64,000 bases of DNA from contig NZ_CP090974.1 in the NCBI RefSeq assembly GCF_021513195.1, forward strand, positions 1,562,001 through 1,626,000. The letters are read 5' to 3'. The position numbers and the translations under genes are program-made. The notes below the pieces were generated by a model. It had not been told where the DNA came from, did not search any database, and saw only the letters and a list, made by a program, of their open reading frames with translations. Shown here piece after piece: positions 49,529 to 58,472 of this stretch. How positions within the stretch are numbered: the stretch's first letter is position 1; every line of letters begins with the position of its first letter. The DNA comes from Shewanella sp. OMA3-2. Lineage in GTDB: Bacteria > Pseudomonadota > Gammaproteobacteria > Enterobacterales > Shewanellaceae.

Positions 49529-49851
49529 ATATTAGTGCTCCTCCTCAATGTTAACAGCCTTAGTTGAACCCTCAGTTTGTTCTGATAAAAAAATTCTCAA
49601 TTATAAATATAGAGCAATGATATAGTTTTTTGTTATACTCATAAAAATTATAAGAAAAATACACTCTATTTAAATTTTTGTTAGTTTTTCGGATAATTGG
49701 CGTAACCTTACAACTTATTCGTGGTTAATTAGCGTTTAATAATGCGATTTAATCCACTGTTTTTCATTGATATGACATTCGTGGAAGATAAAGTGAGTAA
49801 AGAAATTGCCGAAAATCGTTTTCAATGTCGTAACAGCTTAAGGCGACTTTC
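49529..49851. other. Gap before the LysR gene
   Basis: An AT-rich stretch with no supported gene. It probably includes the promoter of the LysR gene; no clear operator was found. Confidence 0.4.
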
Positions 49852-50793
49852 ATGTTAGAACTGTTAGAACCAATTGCCATTTTTACCCATGTTGCTCGCG
49901 CAGGCAGTTTTAGTGCTGCCGCAAGACGCCTTGGAATATCTAAATCTAAAGTTAGCACTCAAGTTGCTGATTTAGAACATAAACTAGGTGTTCAGCTTAT
50001 TCAGCGAACCACGCGTAGTTTAAGTTTAACTGAAGCGGGTAATTTACTTTATTTACAAGGTGAAGAGTTGCTTCGCGACGCTGAACAAGCGGTTTCTAGT
50101 GTGCATAATTTGAATGATGCCACACGTGGTGTACTTAAAGTGGGTATTTCACAGTCTTTCGGAACAATGCATCTTATTCCTGCCTTACCAGCATTTATGG
50201 CTAAACACCCTGAGTTAGAGTTACAGGTAAGTTTGTTGGACCATAAAGTTGATGTCGTTAGCGAAGGTTTAGATTTGTTACTGACCATGTCAGAGCAACT
50301 ACCTTTAGGCATGGTAGCGCGCCCATTAATGAAGTGTCAGTTTTTATTAGCGGCATCACCAGAGTATGTTGCTAAACACGGTAATATATCGCGCCCAGAA
50401 CAGCTTGTTGAACATAATTGCCTTGTGTATCAAGGTGAGTGGCATGAGCACAGCATGTGGCAGTTCAAGAAGGGTGACGATTACTGCGAAATTGGTGTAT
50501 CTGGTAATTTTCGAGTGGATAACGCTCCTGCATTAAAATCAGCAGCCGTCAGTGGCTTAGGCATTGCTTATCTTGCCAGTTATTTAATGGAAGATGAAAT
50601 TGAAAAAGGCACATTAGTGCCTTTATTGACCGATTGGCAATTGACCAACAATTTACCATTGCAAGCAGTGTATCCACGACGTAAACACTTAGCCCCAAAA
50701 GTCAGTGCCTTTATTGACTTTATTAAAGGTCATATTGGTACATCGCCATACTGGGATACTAAATTCGAACACTTGTATAAATTACGTAAGTAA
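49852..50793 (+). CDS. LysR-family transcriptional regulator
   Basis: A 313-aa LysR-type regulator of the AaeR/CrgA-like group. The N-terminal winged helix (AIFTHVARAGSFSAAARRLGISKSKVS) is followed by LTEAG and a substrate-binding domain from about residue 90. No divergent partner gene lies next to it, so its target is unknown. A terminator follows at 50823-50852. Confidence 0.88.
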   Translation: MLELLEPIAIFTHVARAGSFSAAARRLGISKSKVSTQVADLEHKLGVQLIQRTTRSLSLTEAGNLLYLQGEELLRDAEQAVSSVHNLNDATRGVLKVGISQSFGTMHLIPALPAFMAKHPELELQVSLLDHKVDVVSEGLDLLLTMSEQLPLGMVARPLMKCQFLLAASPEYVAKHGNISRPEQLVEHNCLVYQGEWHEHSMWQFKKGDDYCEIGVSGNFRVDNAPALKSAAVSGLGIAYLASYLMEDEIEKGTLVPLLTDWQLTNNLPLQAVYPRRKHLAPKVSAFIDFIKGHIGTSPYWDTKFEHLYKLRK

Positions 50794-50822
50794 TTTTGGA
50801 AACATTGTTCTTTAAATAGAAT

Positions 50823-50852
50823 AAAGCCATGCTGAATAGCATGGCTTTTTTA
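50823..50852 (+). terminator. Terminator of the LysR gene
   Basis: An 11-bp stem (AAAGCCATGCT / AGCATGGCTTT) with 4-nt loop and T tract, 30 bp after the stop. Confidence 0.88.
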
Positions 50853-51017
50853 TTTTCATTTATTTTCATTGACTTAGGGGTTTTGTTGTCTGGTATGGGC
50901 TAAAGTGGTAAATCAATGGTTTACGAGTTTCTTGTTGTAAGGGTGTTGCAGTCTGTTCTTATTTGAATACAATAGGTGTTAGTTGATTCGAAATGATTTG
51001 AATAAGTACGATTTTGA

Positions 51018-51171
51018 GAAATGACCCCTTTTCATTAGCGTGTACAAATCAGCCACTTCGCAAGTTTTGAGTCACGGCTGGCAACGGTTTATAACTAAAA
51101 CAATGCCAGCTTTGAAACCATCATCCTAGTTTAATTGGTTTACCCCAGACTTTGTCTGGGGTTATTTTTTT
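51018..51171 (+). ncRNA. Candidate intergenic small RNA
   Basis: Between the LysR and DUF885 genes, each with its own terminator, lies a third strong plus-strand terminator. Upstream are a promoter-like pair TTGATT (50983-50988), 18 bp, TACGAT (51007-51012), and a hairpin GCTGGCA (51077-51083)/TGCCAGC (51104-51110). The predicted RNA of about 150 nt has no ORF of note and no recognised family. Confidence 0.4.
51142..51171 (+). terminator. Orphan intrinsic terminator
   Basis: A 9-bp stem (ACCCCAGAC / GTCTGGGGT) with 3-nt loop followed by TATTTTTTT. No annotated plus-strand gene remains unterminated upstream. Confidence 0.85.
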
Positions 51172-51175
51172 GTGC

Positions 51176-51202
51176 AAAAAAGCAGCAACCTATGGTTGCT
51201 GC
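51176..51202 (-). terminator. Terminator of the DUF885 gene
   Basis: A 9-bp stem (GCAGCAACC / GGTTGCTGC) with a plus-strand A6 run that becomes the U tract on the minus strand, 35 bp past the stop. Confidence 0.85.
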
Positions 51203-51236
51203 ATATCGTTAAAATACTTATCTTGTACTAAGGTGG

Positions 51237-53099
51237 TTATTTAATCGACTTAATCCACAGGTCTACTTTAGTTTCCAATACATCTAATGGTAACGGTCCA
51301 TTCTTCAACACCAATGTATGGAAGTCACGAATGTCGAACTTATCGCCTAACTGTTTTTTGGCGTGTTCACGCAGTTCAAGGATCTTCAACATACCAACCT
51401 TATAAGCGGTGGCTTGAGAAGGCATGACTACATGACGCTCAACCATTTTGATCGCATCAGACTCTGCATTGGGTGTGTTATCAGTGTAGTAAGCAATACC
51501 TTGTTCACGGGTCCACTTTTTAGTGTGAATACCGGTATCAACCACTAAGCGACAAGCACGCCATAATTCCATTGCTAAGCGACCAAAGTCTGAATAAGGA
51601 TCTGCGTATAAGCCCATTTCTTTAGGGAAGTATTCAGTATATAACCCCCAACCTTCGCTATAAGCAGTATAACGACCATACTTACGGAATTGTGGAATAC
51701 CCTCTAATTCTTGTGCGATGGCAATTTGCATATGATGACCAGGAATACCTTCATGGTAAGCCAATGCTTCCATTTGATAGTTAGGCATAGCGCTCATGTC
51801 ATACAGGTTAGCGTAATATATACCTGGTCGTGAGCCATCTGGTGCAGGCTGGTCATAGAATGCTTTACCGGCTGATTTTTCGCGAAATGCTTCTACCAGG
51901 CGGACAACTAAACTGGCTTTAGGTTTAATTTTAAATACTTCATCTAAACGCAATTCCATATTATCAATCAGTGCTTTAGCATCAGTGATGTAAGCATCAC
52001 GACCCGCTTGTGTGTCTGGGTAGTAGAATTGCTTGTCATCTCGCATGAAGGCAAAGAACGCTTGTAAATCACCTTTAAAGCCTACTTTTTTCATGATAAT
52101 ACGCATTTCATCTTGAATACGCGCGACTTCACTTAACCCTAAGTCATGAATTTGATCAGAGGTCATGTTAGTCGTTGTTGTGCGGATTAAAGCGTTGTTG
52201 TAATAAGCTTCACCGTCAGGAAACTTCCATGCGCCATCTTTGTTGTCTGCTTTTTTCTCTAATTTAACAAGGTAACTTACTAAGCTTTCGTAGCCTGGTT
52301 TTACATTGGCTATTAAAGCGGATTTTGCATCAGCAAGTAATGACTCTTTTTCTGATTCAGTAATAGATAATTTTGCTACTTTGCGATTGAAATCAGCCCA
52401 TAACGCACTGTCTTCACCGGTTGCATCAAAAGGTGCACCAGTAATAATGTTTTTGCTGTCTGATATTATGTAAGGGAATACGAATTTAGGTGCAATAATG
52501 TTTTTCTCTGCACGTATGGCCAATTCAGTTTCAAGTTGCTTTAGCAGCGGTTTTACGCCCACTAAACGACCAATATAAGCTTTAGCATCACTGATGTCGG
52601 TAATTTGATGTTGATTGATTAATAGTGAAGCAATCATTGAGTGCATGCCATACATCTGATTAACCGGGTAAGTATGGTAACGCCATTTATCATCAGCGAT
52701 AGCTTGCTCTAAGCTTGCTTTAAATAACTCAAAACTTAAGGTTGTTTGTTGATCGAGTTTGCTGACATCTAACGTGAGTAATTGAGCTAACTGTGCTTTA
52801 GCCAGTGCAAGCTTTTTATCTGCACCAGCATCTGAAATATCACTCCATTTATCATAATCTTGCTTTATGCCTAAATAGGTTTGATTGATAGGGTCAGCCA
52901 TAATACTTTGCATGAATAATTCATCAAACAATGCATTAGCTTTTTGAGACTCTGTTTGTGGGGTACTGACTGTCTCAACACTTTCTTTGGTGCTATCAAC
53001 AGGCATTGACTGTGAATGGGCGTAAACATGACCGCTTAAAAGGCTAGAAAGAGTTAACGCAAGTAGAGTTGTTTTAGTTTTTATCAGCATTGCAGACAT
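51237..53099 (-). CDS. DUF885 family secreted protein, probable metallopeptidase-like
   Basis: A 620-aa protein with a signal peptide ending near VYAHSQ, so periplasmic. It belongs to DUF885, whose hallmark HEGIPGHHMQ (about residue 448) resembles a zinc-peptidase HExxH-type site and is followed by YSEGWGLYTE. The biochemical activity of the family is not established. The start may be the first ATG or the one three codons later. It is a single-gene unit with its own terminator. Confidence 0.85.
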   Translation of the reverse strand: MSAMLIKTKTTLLALTLSSLLSGHVYAHSQSMPVDSTKESVETVSTPQTESQKANALFDELFMQSIMADPINQTYLGIKQDYDKWSDISDAGADKKLALAKAQLAQLLTLDVSKLDQQTTLSFELFKASLEQAIADDKWRYHTYPVNQMYGMHSMIASLLINQHQITDISDAKAYIGRLVGVKPLLKQLETELAIRAEKNIIAPKFVFPYIISDSKNIITGAPFDATGEDSALWADFNRKVAKLSITESEKESLLADAKSALIANVKPGYESLVSYLVKLEKKADNKDGAWKFPDGEAYYNNALIRTTTTNMTSDQIHDLGLSEVARIQDEMRIIMKKVGFKGDLQAFFAFMRDDKQFYYPDTQAGRDAYITDAKALIDNMELRLDEVFKIKPKASLVVRLVEAFREKSAGKAFYDQPAPDGSRPGIYYANLYDMSAMPNYQMEALAYHEGIPGHHMQIAIAQELEGIPQFRKYGRYTAYSEGWGLYTEYFPKEMGLYADPYSDFGRLAMELWRACRLVVDTGIHTKKWTREQGIAYYTDNTPNAESDAIKMVERHVVMPSQATAYKVGMLKILELREHAKKQLGDKFDIRDFHTLVLKNGPLPLDVLETKVDLWIKSIK

Positions 53100-53264
53100 T
53101 CCAATCTTATTTTTAAAAACGCTATCCTAATAAAGCTGAAGGTAAAAGTGTAAATTGAAGTGTTAGTAAGTGTTTCGATATTGTGAAATTAACCTGAAAA
53201 GACATAGCGTGGTGATGTTGTATTAGCCTATTTGCAGATGAGTTAGAATAATCCAACTAGCCAC

Positions 53265-53309
53265 CTCATGCTAACTTAATGCCTATTACAGTTAATAAGT
53301 TAGCATGAG
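53265..53309. repeat. 14-bp perfect inverted repeat
   Basis: CTCATGCTAACTTA (53265-53278) and its exact complement TAAGTTAGCATGAG (53296-53309) flank a 17-nt spacer. There is no T run, so it is not a standard terminator. It lies between the hemW stop and the DUF885 start. Confidence 0.55.
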
Positions 53310-53397
53310 CAAATTGATAACAATGAGGCCAGGATTTAATGAACGTCTATCAATAAATACGCTGGCAGGTATACGATAACAATAAATATCAGGCAGA

Positions 53398-54534
53398 TTA
53401 AATAAACTGCGATAAAAGATCGTTTACAAACATATGGCCTTTTGAAGTCAATTGCCAATGAGTGTCGGTTTCAGTTAATAGGCCTCTATTAATCGATTTA
53501 ACCATGCCTTCTTTAACCACTTCAGCACTTTGACCTGTTCGTGCTTCAAATTCCGCTTTAGGGATTGGCGTCATTAGGCGTAAACGGTTCATCAAATACT
53601 CTAAGGCCCTATCTTCGGTAATAACCTCTGTGGTTTCTGAGGTGTAATCTCTGGCTGCTAAGTAGCCCTTAGGGTGCTTAATTTTTACGGTGCGAGTAAT
53701 GCTATCGGTATCGGGCTGAGTAATTTTACCGTGGGCACCACAGCCAATACCTAAGTAGTCTCCAAATTTCCAATAATTAAGATTATGTCGGCACTGAAAC
53801 CCAGGTTTAGCGTAGGCAGATATTTCGTATTGCTCATAGCCTAACGCTGCAAGTCTTTGTTGTCCTTGCTCGTAAATGTGCCACAACTTTTCATCATCGG
53901 GTAATTGTGGTGGTTTAGAGTGGAATAAGGTATTGGGCTCAATCGTGAGTTGATACCAAGATAAGTGCGGTGGCATTAGTGCGCCTGCGGTATCAATATC
54001 ATGCATAGCTTCATCAAAGCTTTGATTTGGTAGACCATGCATTAAGTCTAAATTGAAACTTAAGTAGTCAGCTTGTTTCGCTTTTTCTGCTGCGGTTTTT
54101 GCTTCATCTTGGTCGTGTATGCGCCCCAACAGATTAAGCTTTTCTTTAGAGAAACTTTGTACCCCAATAGACAAACGCGTCACACCAGCGGCGCGGTATG
54201 CAGCAAAATCATCGTGCTCAAGCGTGCCAGGGTTAGCTTCCATAGTAATTTCAATGTCTTCTTCAAAAGGGATCATGGCTTCAACCCCCTCGAGTAAACG
54301 TTGTATTTGGCTGGCGTCGAATAATGAAGGAGTACCGCCACCAATAAAAATGGTGTGAATAGGCCTTTGCTGGACATATCTCAAATCATTTTTAAGATCA
54401 GCTAATAAGGCATCGACATATTGCTGCTGGGGTAACTCGCCATTTTGACCATGGGAATTAAAGTCGCAATAAGGGCATTTTTGCACGCACCACGGAATAT
54501 GGATGTACAAACTGAGTGGTGGTAATGACAACAT
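53398..54534 (-). CDS. hemW: Radical SAM heme chaperone HemW
   Basis: A 378-aa radical SAM protein related to HemN but acting as a heme-binding chaperone. The 4Fe-4S motif Cys16-x3-Cys20-x2-Cys23 (WCVQKCPYCDF) is followed by GGGTPS and the HemW-specific C-terminal domain. The extra CysX of HemN (CXXXCXXCXC) is absent because Phe follows the third Cys and Asp, which argues against true coproporphyrinogen oxidase. It lies 95 bp after rdgB on the same strand. Confidence 0.92.
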   Translation of the reverse strand: MLSLPPLSLYIHIPWCVQKCPYCDFNSHGQNGELPQQQYVDALLADLKNDLRYVQQRPIHTIFIGGGTPSLFDASQIQRLLEGVEAMIPFEEDIEITMEANPGTLEHDDFAAYRAAGVTRLSIGVQSFSKEKLNLLGRIHDQDEAKTAAEKAKQADYLSFNLDLMHGLPNQSFDEAMHDIDTAGALMPPHLSWYQLTIEPNTLFHSKPPQLPDDEKLWHIYEQGQQRLAALGYEQYEISAYAKPGFQCRHNLNYWKFGDYLGIGCGAHGKITQPDTDSITRTVKIKHPKGYLAARDYTSETTEVITEDRALEYLMNRLRLMTPIPKAEFEARTGQSAEVVKEGMVKSINRGLLTETDTHWQLTSKGHMFVNDLLSQFI

Positions 54535-54629
54535 CGATGGATAGCCTATTTAATTGGGTGTGATTACATTATTCGTTTAGCGGAAACGATTTAAAACTTC
54601 TATTCAAGTGGTTGCTTTGTAAGTGATTG

Positions 54630-55247
54630 TTATACTTGGATAATGCCTTTATCCTGCATGGCTGTCACTAACATGGCTAATGCCTTACCGCGGTGACTAT
54701 GGGCATTTTTCTCATCACTGGTTAATTCTGCGGCGGTTTTATCAAATCCGTGCGGAATAAAAATAGGGTCATAGCCGTGGCCTTGTTCACCTTGGGGGGC
54801 TACATTAATAGTACCCTCCCATGCAGCCTGGCAAATAATTGGCGTAGGGTCTTTGGCGTGACGCATATACACTAACACGCACTGAAAACGAGCAGCACGA
54901 TTCTGATGAGGCTTCATTTCGGTTAGCAGCTTTTGGTAGTTGCTTACTTCTGTCGCCCCTTGGCCTGAATAGCGTGCCGAATAGATACCCGGTTGACCAT
55001 CTAACGCGTCAACTTCGATACCAGAGTCATCGGCTATGGCAGGTTTACCTGTAATTTCAGCAGCATGGCGAGCCTTAATAATGGCATTTTCAACAAATGT
55101 AGTGCCGGTTTCAGCGACTTCAGAGACATTAAACTGGCTTTGGGCAAGCACTTGAATATTGAATTGGGCCAACATTTGATCAAACTCGTTAAGTTTACCT
55201 TTATTGCCACTGGCTAACACAATTTGTTGTGAAATGGGTGCTTGCAT
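54630..55247 (-). CDS. rdgB: XTP/dITP pyrophosphatase
   Basis: Hydrolyses non-canonical purine nucleotides such as dITP and XTP to monophosphates, keeping them out of DNA. The 205-aa Ham1/RdgB protein has SGNKGKLNEF, ADDSGIEVDAL, GQPGIYSARYSG and SHRGKAL, all family motifs. AAGGC precedes the ATG. Its place between hemW and the yggT group is the conserved order. Confidence 0.95.
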   Translation of the reverse strand: MQAPISQQIVLASGNKGKLNEFDQMLAQFNIQVLAQSQFNVSEVAETGTTFVENAIIKARHAAEITGKPAIADDSGIEVDALDGQPGIYSARYSGQGATEVSNYQKLLTEMKPHQNRAARFQCVLVYMRHAKDPTPIICQAAWEGTINVAPQGEQGHGYDPIFIPHGFDKTAAELTSDEKNAHSHRGKALAMLVTAMQDKGIIQV

Positions 55248-55461
55248 GATATTGCCTTATCTTGTCATCTCAAAAGTTCGGCATTATACCTCAAGCAAGC
55301 GCTAAAAAAAGGCTACAGTTTGGCAAGCTATGTTAACCAGTAAAGTTTAATCAATATTTAGGTAATGCTTAGCTAACGTTTAGTGCGTCAAATAGCTGAT
55401 ATATAGTGTTATTTACTGTTTATTTAACCGCTATTTATTGATTAGGATTAATCGGCTAATG

Positions 55462-55902
55462 CTAATCAATATAGAATTTCTGTTTAAATTTTAACGAGGT
55501 ATTTAACTTTTTAGCGTGTTTAATGACAATCGAAAAATTAATTTCTTGATCGTCACGATAGGGGACCTCAGCAATGTAATAAATGGCGTTACCTTCACGA
55601 ATTTCTTTAAAGTTGAGCGCCATTTTGGCATCAAGCAAATTATTAGCTATTCCTGATATTTCAACCGCAACAGCTGGATTACCTGCTTGGCTTGTATCTA
55701 ATACAGCGATATTGATAATGCCGTTATAGCGGCTACGCTCAATACCATAGGTTTTAGCTATAGCAGGCGTAATAAAGGTGCTACTAAGCGCCATATAATG
55801 AATGTCAAAACTACCGACTTGTTGCTTCTGTTCTGCTTGGGCTGGTGCTATTAACAGCATTAAGCTCATGATGAGTGCAAATGGAAATATTTTATTAAAC
55901 AT
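55462..55902 (-). CDS. DUF4426 domain secreted protein
   Basis: A 146-aa protein with a signal peptide (MFNKIFPFALIMSLMLLIAPAQA) and a DUF4426 domain (GSFDIHYMALSSTFITPAIA). Function is unknown; the family is common in this rdgB-yggT neighbourhood of gammaproteobacteria. The open frame extends 43 codons upstream to 56031, but ATG 55902 has AAGGAT at correct spacing and gives the signal peptide. Confidence 0.85.
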   Translation of the reverse strand: MFNKIFPFALIMSLMLLIAPAQAEQKQQVGSFDIHYMALSSTFITPAIAKTYGIERSRYNGIINIAVLDTSQAGNPAVAVEISGIANNLLDAKMALNFKEIREGNAIYYIAEVPYRDDQEINFSIVIKHAKKLNTSLKFKQKFYID

Positions 55903-56054
55903 CTTAATATCCTTTTTAACAGCAGGGCAAACTGCCATATGTCTGAACGATAAGTATAGCGCTATAAATTGTGTGTCGCGGTTAAATCTATCGTTAAGCG
56001 TTGTAATAAACGTAACGTCACTGATTACCACAATCTAGTGTCGTTTTTTGATAT

Positions 56055-56083
56055 AAAAAAGGCAGGCTATAAATAGCCTGCCT
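56055..56083 (-). terminator. Terminator of the yggS-proC-yggT run
   Basis: A 10-bp stem (AGGCAGGCTA / TAGCCTGCCT) with plus-strand A6 giving the U tract on the minus strand, just past the yggT stop. Confidence 0.85.
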
Positions 56084-56105
56084 ACACAAGGTGATATTTT
56101 TGTAA

Positions 56106-56654
56106 CTAAATCATCGCCCAAAATGGAATGTATTGGGAAAATAAAATATTGATAAAATTCATCGCAATAAACAGCACTAATACGGATAAATCTAACCCAC
56201 CAATTGCCGGAATAATCTTACGAATTGGCGCTAAAATTGGGTCGGTAAGCTGAGACATTATCATTATAATAGGGTTGTTGCCCTGGTTAAACCAGCTTAA
56301 TACCGCACGGATCAGCAACATCCAAAATAGTAATACCCCAGCGTTTTTCAATACCGAAACTACCGAAAACAGTAATAAGGTCGCAATATCAATTCCCGCG
56401 CCAGCAATAAATGTCAGCAATAACATTTTTACTATTACTACGATTAAAGCTAATACTAGCGATGCAGTATCAATGCTTCCTATAGAAGGAATAACTCTGC
56501 GCATTGGTGCCACAATCGGTTGGGTGGCTTTAACAACAAATTGGCTAAATGGGTTGTAAAAATCGGCTTTAACTAGCTGTAGCCAAAAACGTAAAATAAC
56601 CACCATTAAATATAAATCAAACAAGGTGCTAACTAAAAAACTCATCGCATTCAT
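56106..56654 (-). CDS. yggT: YggT family membrane protein
   Basis: A 182-aa inner-membrane protein made of two YGGT repeats, each with the NPF/NPI segment (YNPFSQFVVKATQPIVAPMRR and NPIIMIMSQLTDPILAPIRK). Function is uncertain; E. coli YggT has been linked to osmotic-shock resistance. It follows proC as in many gammaproteobacteria. AAAGG precedes the ATG. Confidence 0.9.
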   Translation of the reverse strand: MNAMSFLVSTLFDLYLMVVILRFWLQLVKADFYNPFSQFVVKATQPIVAPMRRVIPSIGSIDTASLVLALIVVIVKMLLLTFIAGAGIDIATLLLFSVVSVLKNAGVLLFWMLLIRAVLSWFNQGNNPIIMIMSQLTDPILAPIRKIIPAIGGLDLSVLVLFIAMNFINILFSQYIPFWAMI

Positions 56655-56783
56655 GATGTTGCCTTTACCGTTTTAGTGAACTGGGTGTAGTCATTGTGCT
56701 TATTTATCAAATTAAACCAATGCTGTAAAAATAGTATGAGTGATTTTAGCACTCAAAACTGATAACACACTTAATTTATAGAC

Positions 56784-57602
56784 TTAAAATGTTTTTGCCA
56801 TTTCTTCAGCTTTAGCCACACAATTACTCATCGCGCTATCGACTAATTCACGCAAGCCACCTTTTTCAAAGGTTTCAACAGCTTGGGCCGTTGTGCCTCC
56901 TTTTGAGGTGACATTGTTACGCAATGTTGCTAAAGATAAATCTTGATTCTGAATCACCATTTGCGCCGCACCTAATGCCGCTTGCTCGGCTAATGCCCGC
57001 GCTTTGGCTTCATCCATCCCCATTCTTTTACCTGTTTCTATCATTGATTCAATAAACAAGAAAAAATAAGCTGGCGAGCTGCCAGCAAGGGCGATAACTT
57101 GATTCAGTTCACTTTCTTTTTCGACCCAAATAACTTTGCCACCACTTTCCATCAAAGTTTGGCATATGGCTTTATGTGCTTCAGTAATACTGTTATCAGC
57201 AAAAATACCAGTCATGCCATAACCTATTTGTGTAGGCGTATTAGGCATAGTGCGAATAAGTTTAATGGGCTGATTGAAATATTGTTGGTATCTAGATGCT
57301 GGAATACCTGCAGCAATAGTGATGACTAACTTATTTGATAAGTCGAGCGTTTGCATCGACTCGCAAACTTGTTGCATCAATTGAGGCTTGACGCTGAGTA
57401 CAATCACATCGGCATCTTTTGCCGCTTGAATATTATCGTTAGACACCAAAATACCAAAGTCAGCACTCAGGGCATCAAGCTTGGGTTGACTTGGGTTGGT
57501 CGCGTGAACTAATTCACTTGGGTAACCGTTTTTTACCAGTCCGCTAATAATGCTGCGAGTCATATTGCCCGCACCAATAAAACATACTTTTGCTTGTGTC
57601 AT
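56784..57602 (-). CDS. proC: Pyrroline-5-carboxylate reductase
   Basis: The last step of proline synthesis, reducing pyrroline-5-carboxylate with NAD(P)H. The 272-aa protein has the Rossmann motif FIGAGNMTRSII and the C-terminal family signature (NNVTSKGGTTAQAVETFEKG). An in-frame TTG four codons earlier (57614) is possible, but ATG 57602 is the more usual start. It stands between yggS and yggT. Confidence 0.95.
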   Translation of the reverse strand: MTQAKVCFIGAGNMTRSIISGLVKNGYPSELVHATNPSQPKLDALSADFGILVSNDNIQAAKDADVIVLSVKPQLMQQVCESMQTLDLSNKLVITIAAGIPASRYQQYFNQPIKLIRTMPNTPTQIGYGMTGIFADNSITEAHKAICQTLMESGGKVIWVEKESELNQVIALAGSSPAYFFLFIESMIETGKRMGMDEAKARALAEQAALGAAQMVIQNQDLSLATLRNNVTSKGGTTAQAVETFEKGGLRELVDSAMSNCVAKAEEMAKTF

Positions 57603-57755
57603 TGTATTGTCCAACTTTTAATTCAATTGTGTATCAATATTGTCTATATGAGGGCAAAAACGTCATTTTCAATCTTGGGTGCTTGAGGTATTGCTATTTA
57701 AAGCACATTTAACGACTAGTTTGAGACGACATATAATGATATTTGTTAATTTTGT

Positions 57756-58448
57756 TTACGATCTTTCGCCAAATATCGCACTGCCAATTCTTACCATGGT
57801 TGAACCATTAGCAATGGCCATATCTAAATCGCCACTCATCCCCATTGAAAGGGTATCAATTCCTGCAAACTTTTGTTGTAACTGTTGATATATTTGCTTC
57901 AGTTGACTGAACTCAGATTGCTGAACCTGAAGGTCATCGGTTGCGGTAGGGATAGCCATAACCCCGCGTAATGCTAAATTAGGCATTTGGTTTATTTGTT
58001 CCGCTAATGTAATAACCGCCTGTGGATCAATACCCGATTTACTGTCTTCTTGACTAATATTAACTTGAATACACACCTGCAGCGGTAATTTTTGTGCCGA
58101 GCGTTGATCGCTTAGCCGTTGAGCGATTTTTTCACGGCTTAAGGTATGCATCCAATCGAAGTGCTCTGCAACGATTTTAGTCTTGTTTGATTGTAATGGG
58201 CCAATAAAGTGCCATTCAATATCAGGATAAGCCTGCTGTAATGCAATAATTTTTTGCTCACTTTCTTGGACATAATTTTCGCCAAAAAGTCGTTGCCCAG
58301 CCTGATAAGCTTCTATAATGTCGCTAATTGGTTTGGTTTTACTCACCGCAAGCAGCTTTATCTCACTGGGCAAGCGTGAACATTTTTGCGCCGCTTGATT
58401 CATTCTACTCTGGGCGATTGATAATCTGTCTGCTATTGTTGTATTCAT
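57756..58448 (-). CDS. yggS: Pyridoxal-phosphate homeostasis protein
   Basis: A 230-aa PLP-binding protein of the YggS/PLPBP family that buffers pyridoxal phosphate. The PLP lysine is Lys37 (LLAVSKTKP), and GENYVQE, WHFIGPLQSNK and LSMGMSGDL are family motifs. Its start lies only 24 bp from the divergent pilT start, so the two promoters must overlap or lie within coding sequence. Confidence 0.95.
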   Translation of the reverse strand: MNTTIADRLSIAQSRMNQAAQKCSRLPSEIKLLAVSKTKPISDIIEAYQAGQRLFGENYVQESEQKIIALQQAYPDIEWHFIGPLQSNKTKIVAEHFDWMHTLSREKIAQRLSDQRSAQKLPLQVCIQVNISQEDSKSGIDPQAVITLAEQINQMPNLALRGVMAIPTATDDLQVQQSEFSQLKQIYQQLQQKFAGIDTLSMGMSGDLDMAIANGSTMVRIGSAIFGERS

Positions 58449-58472
58449 GTTGTTAAAATGGACGTCTCTATA

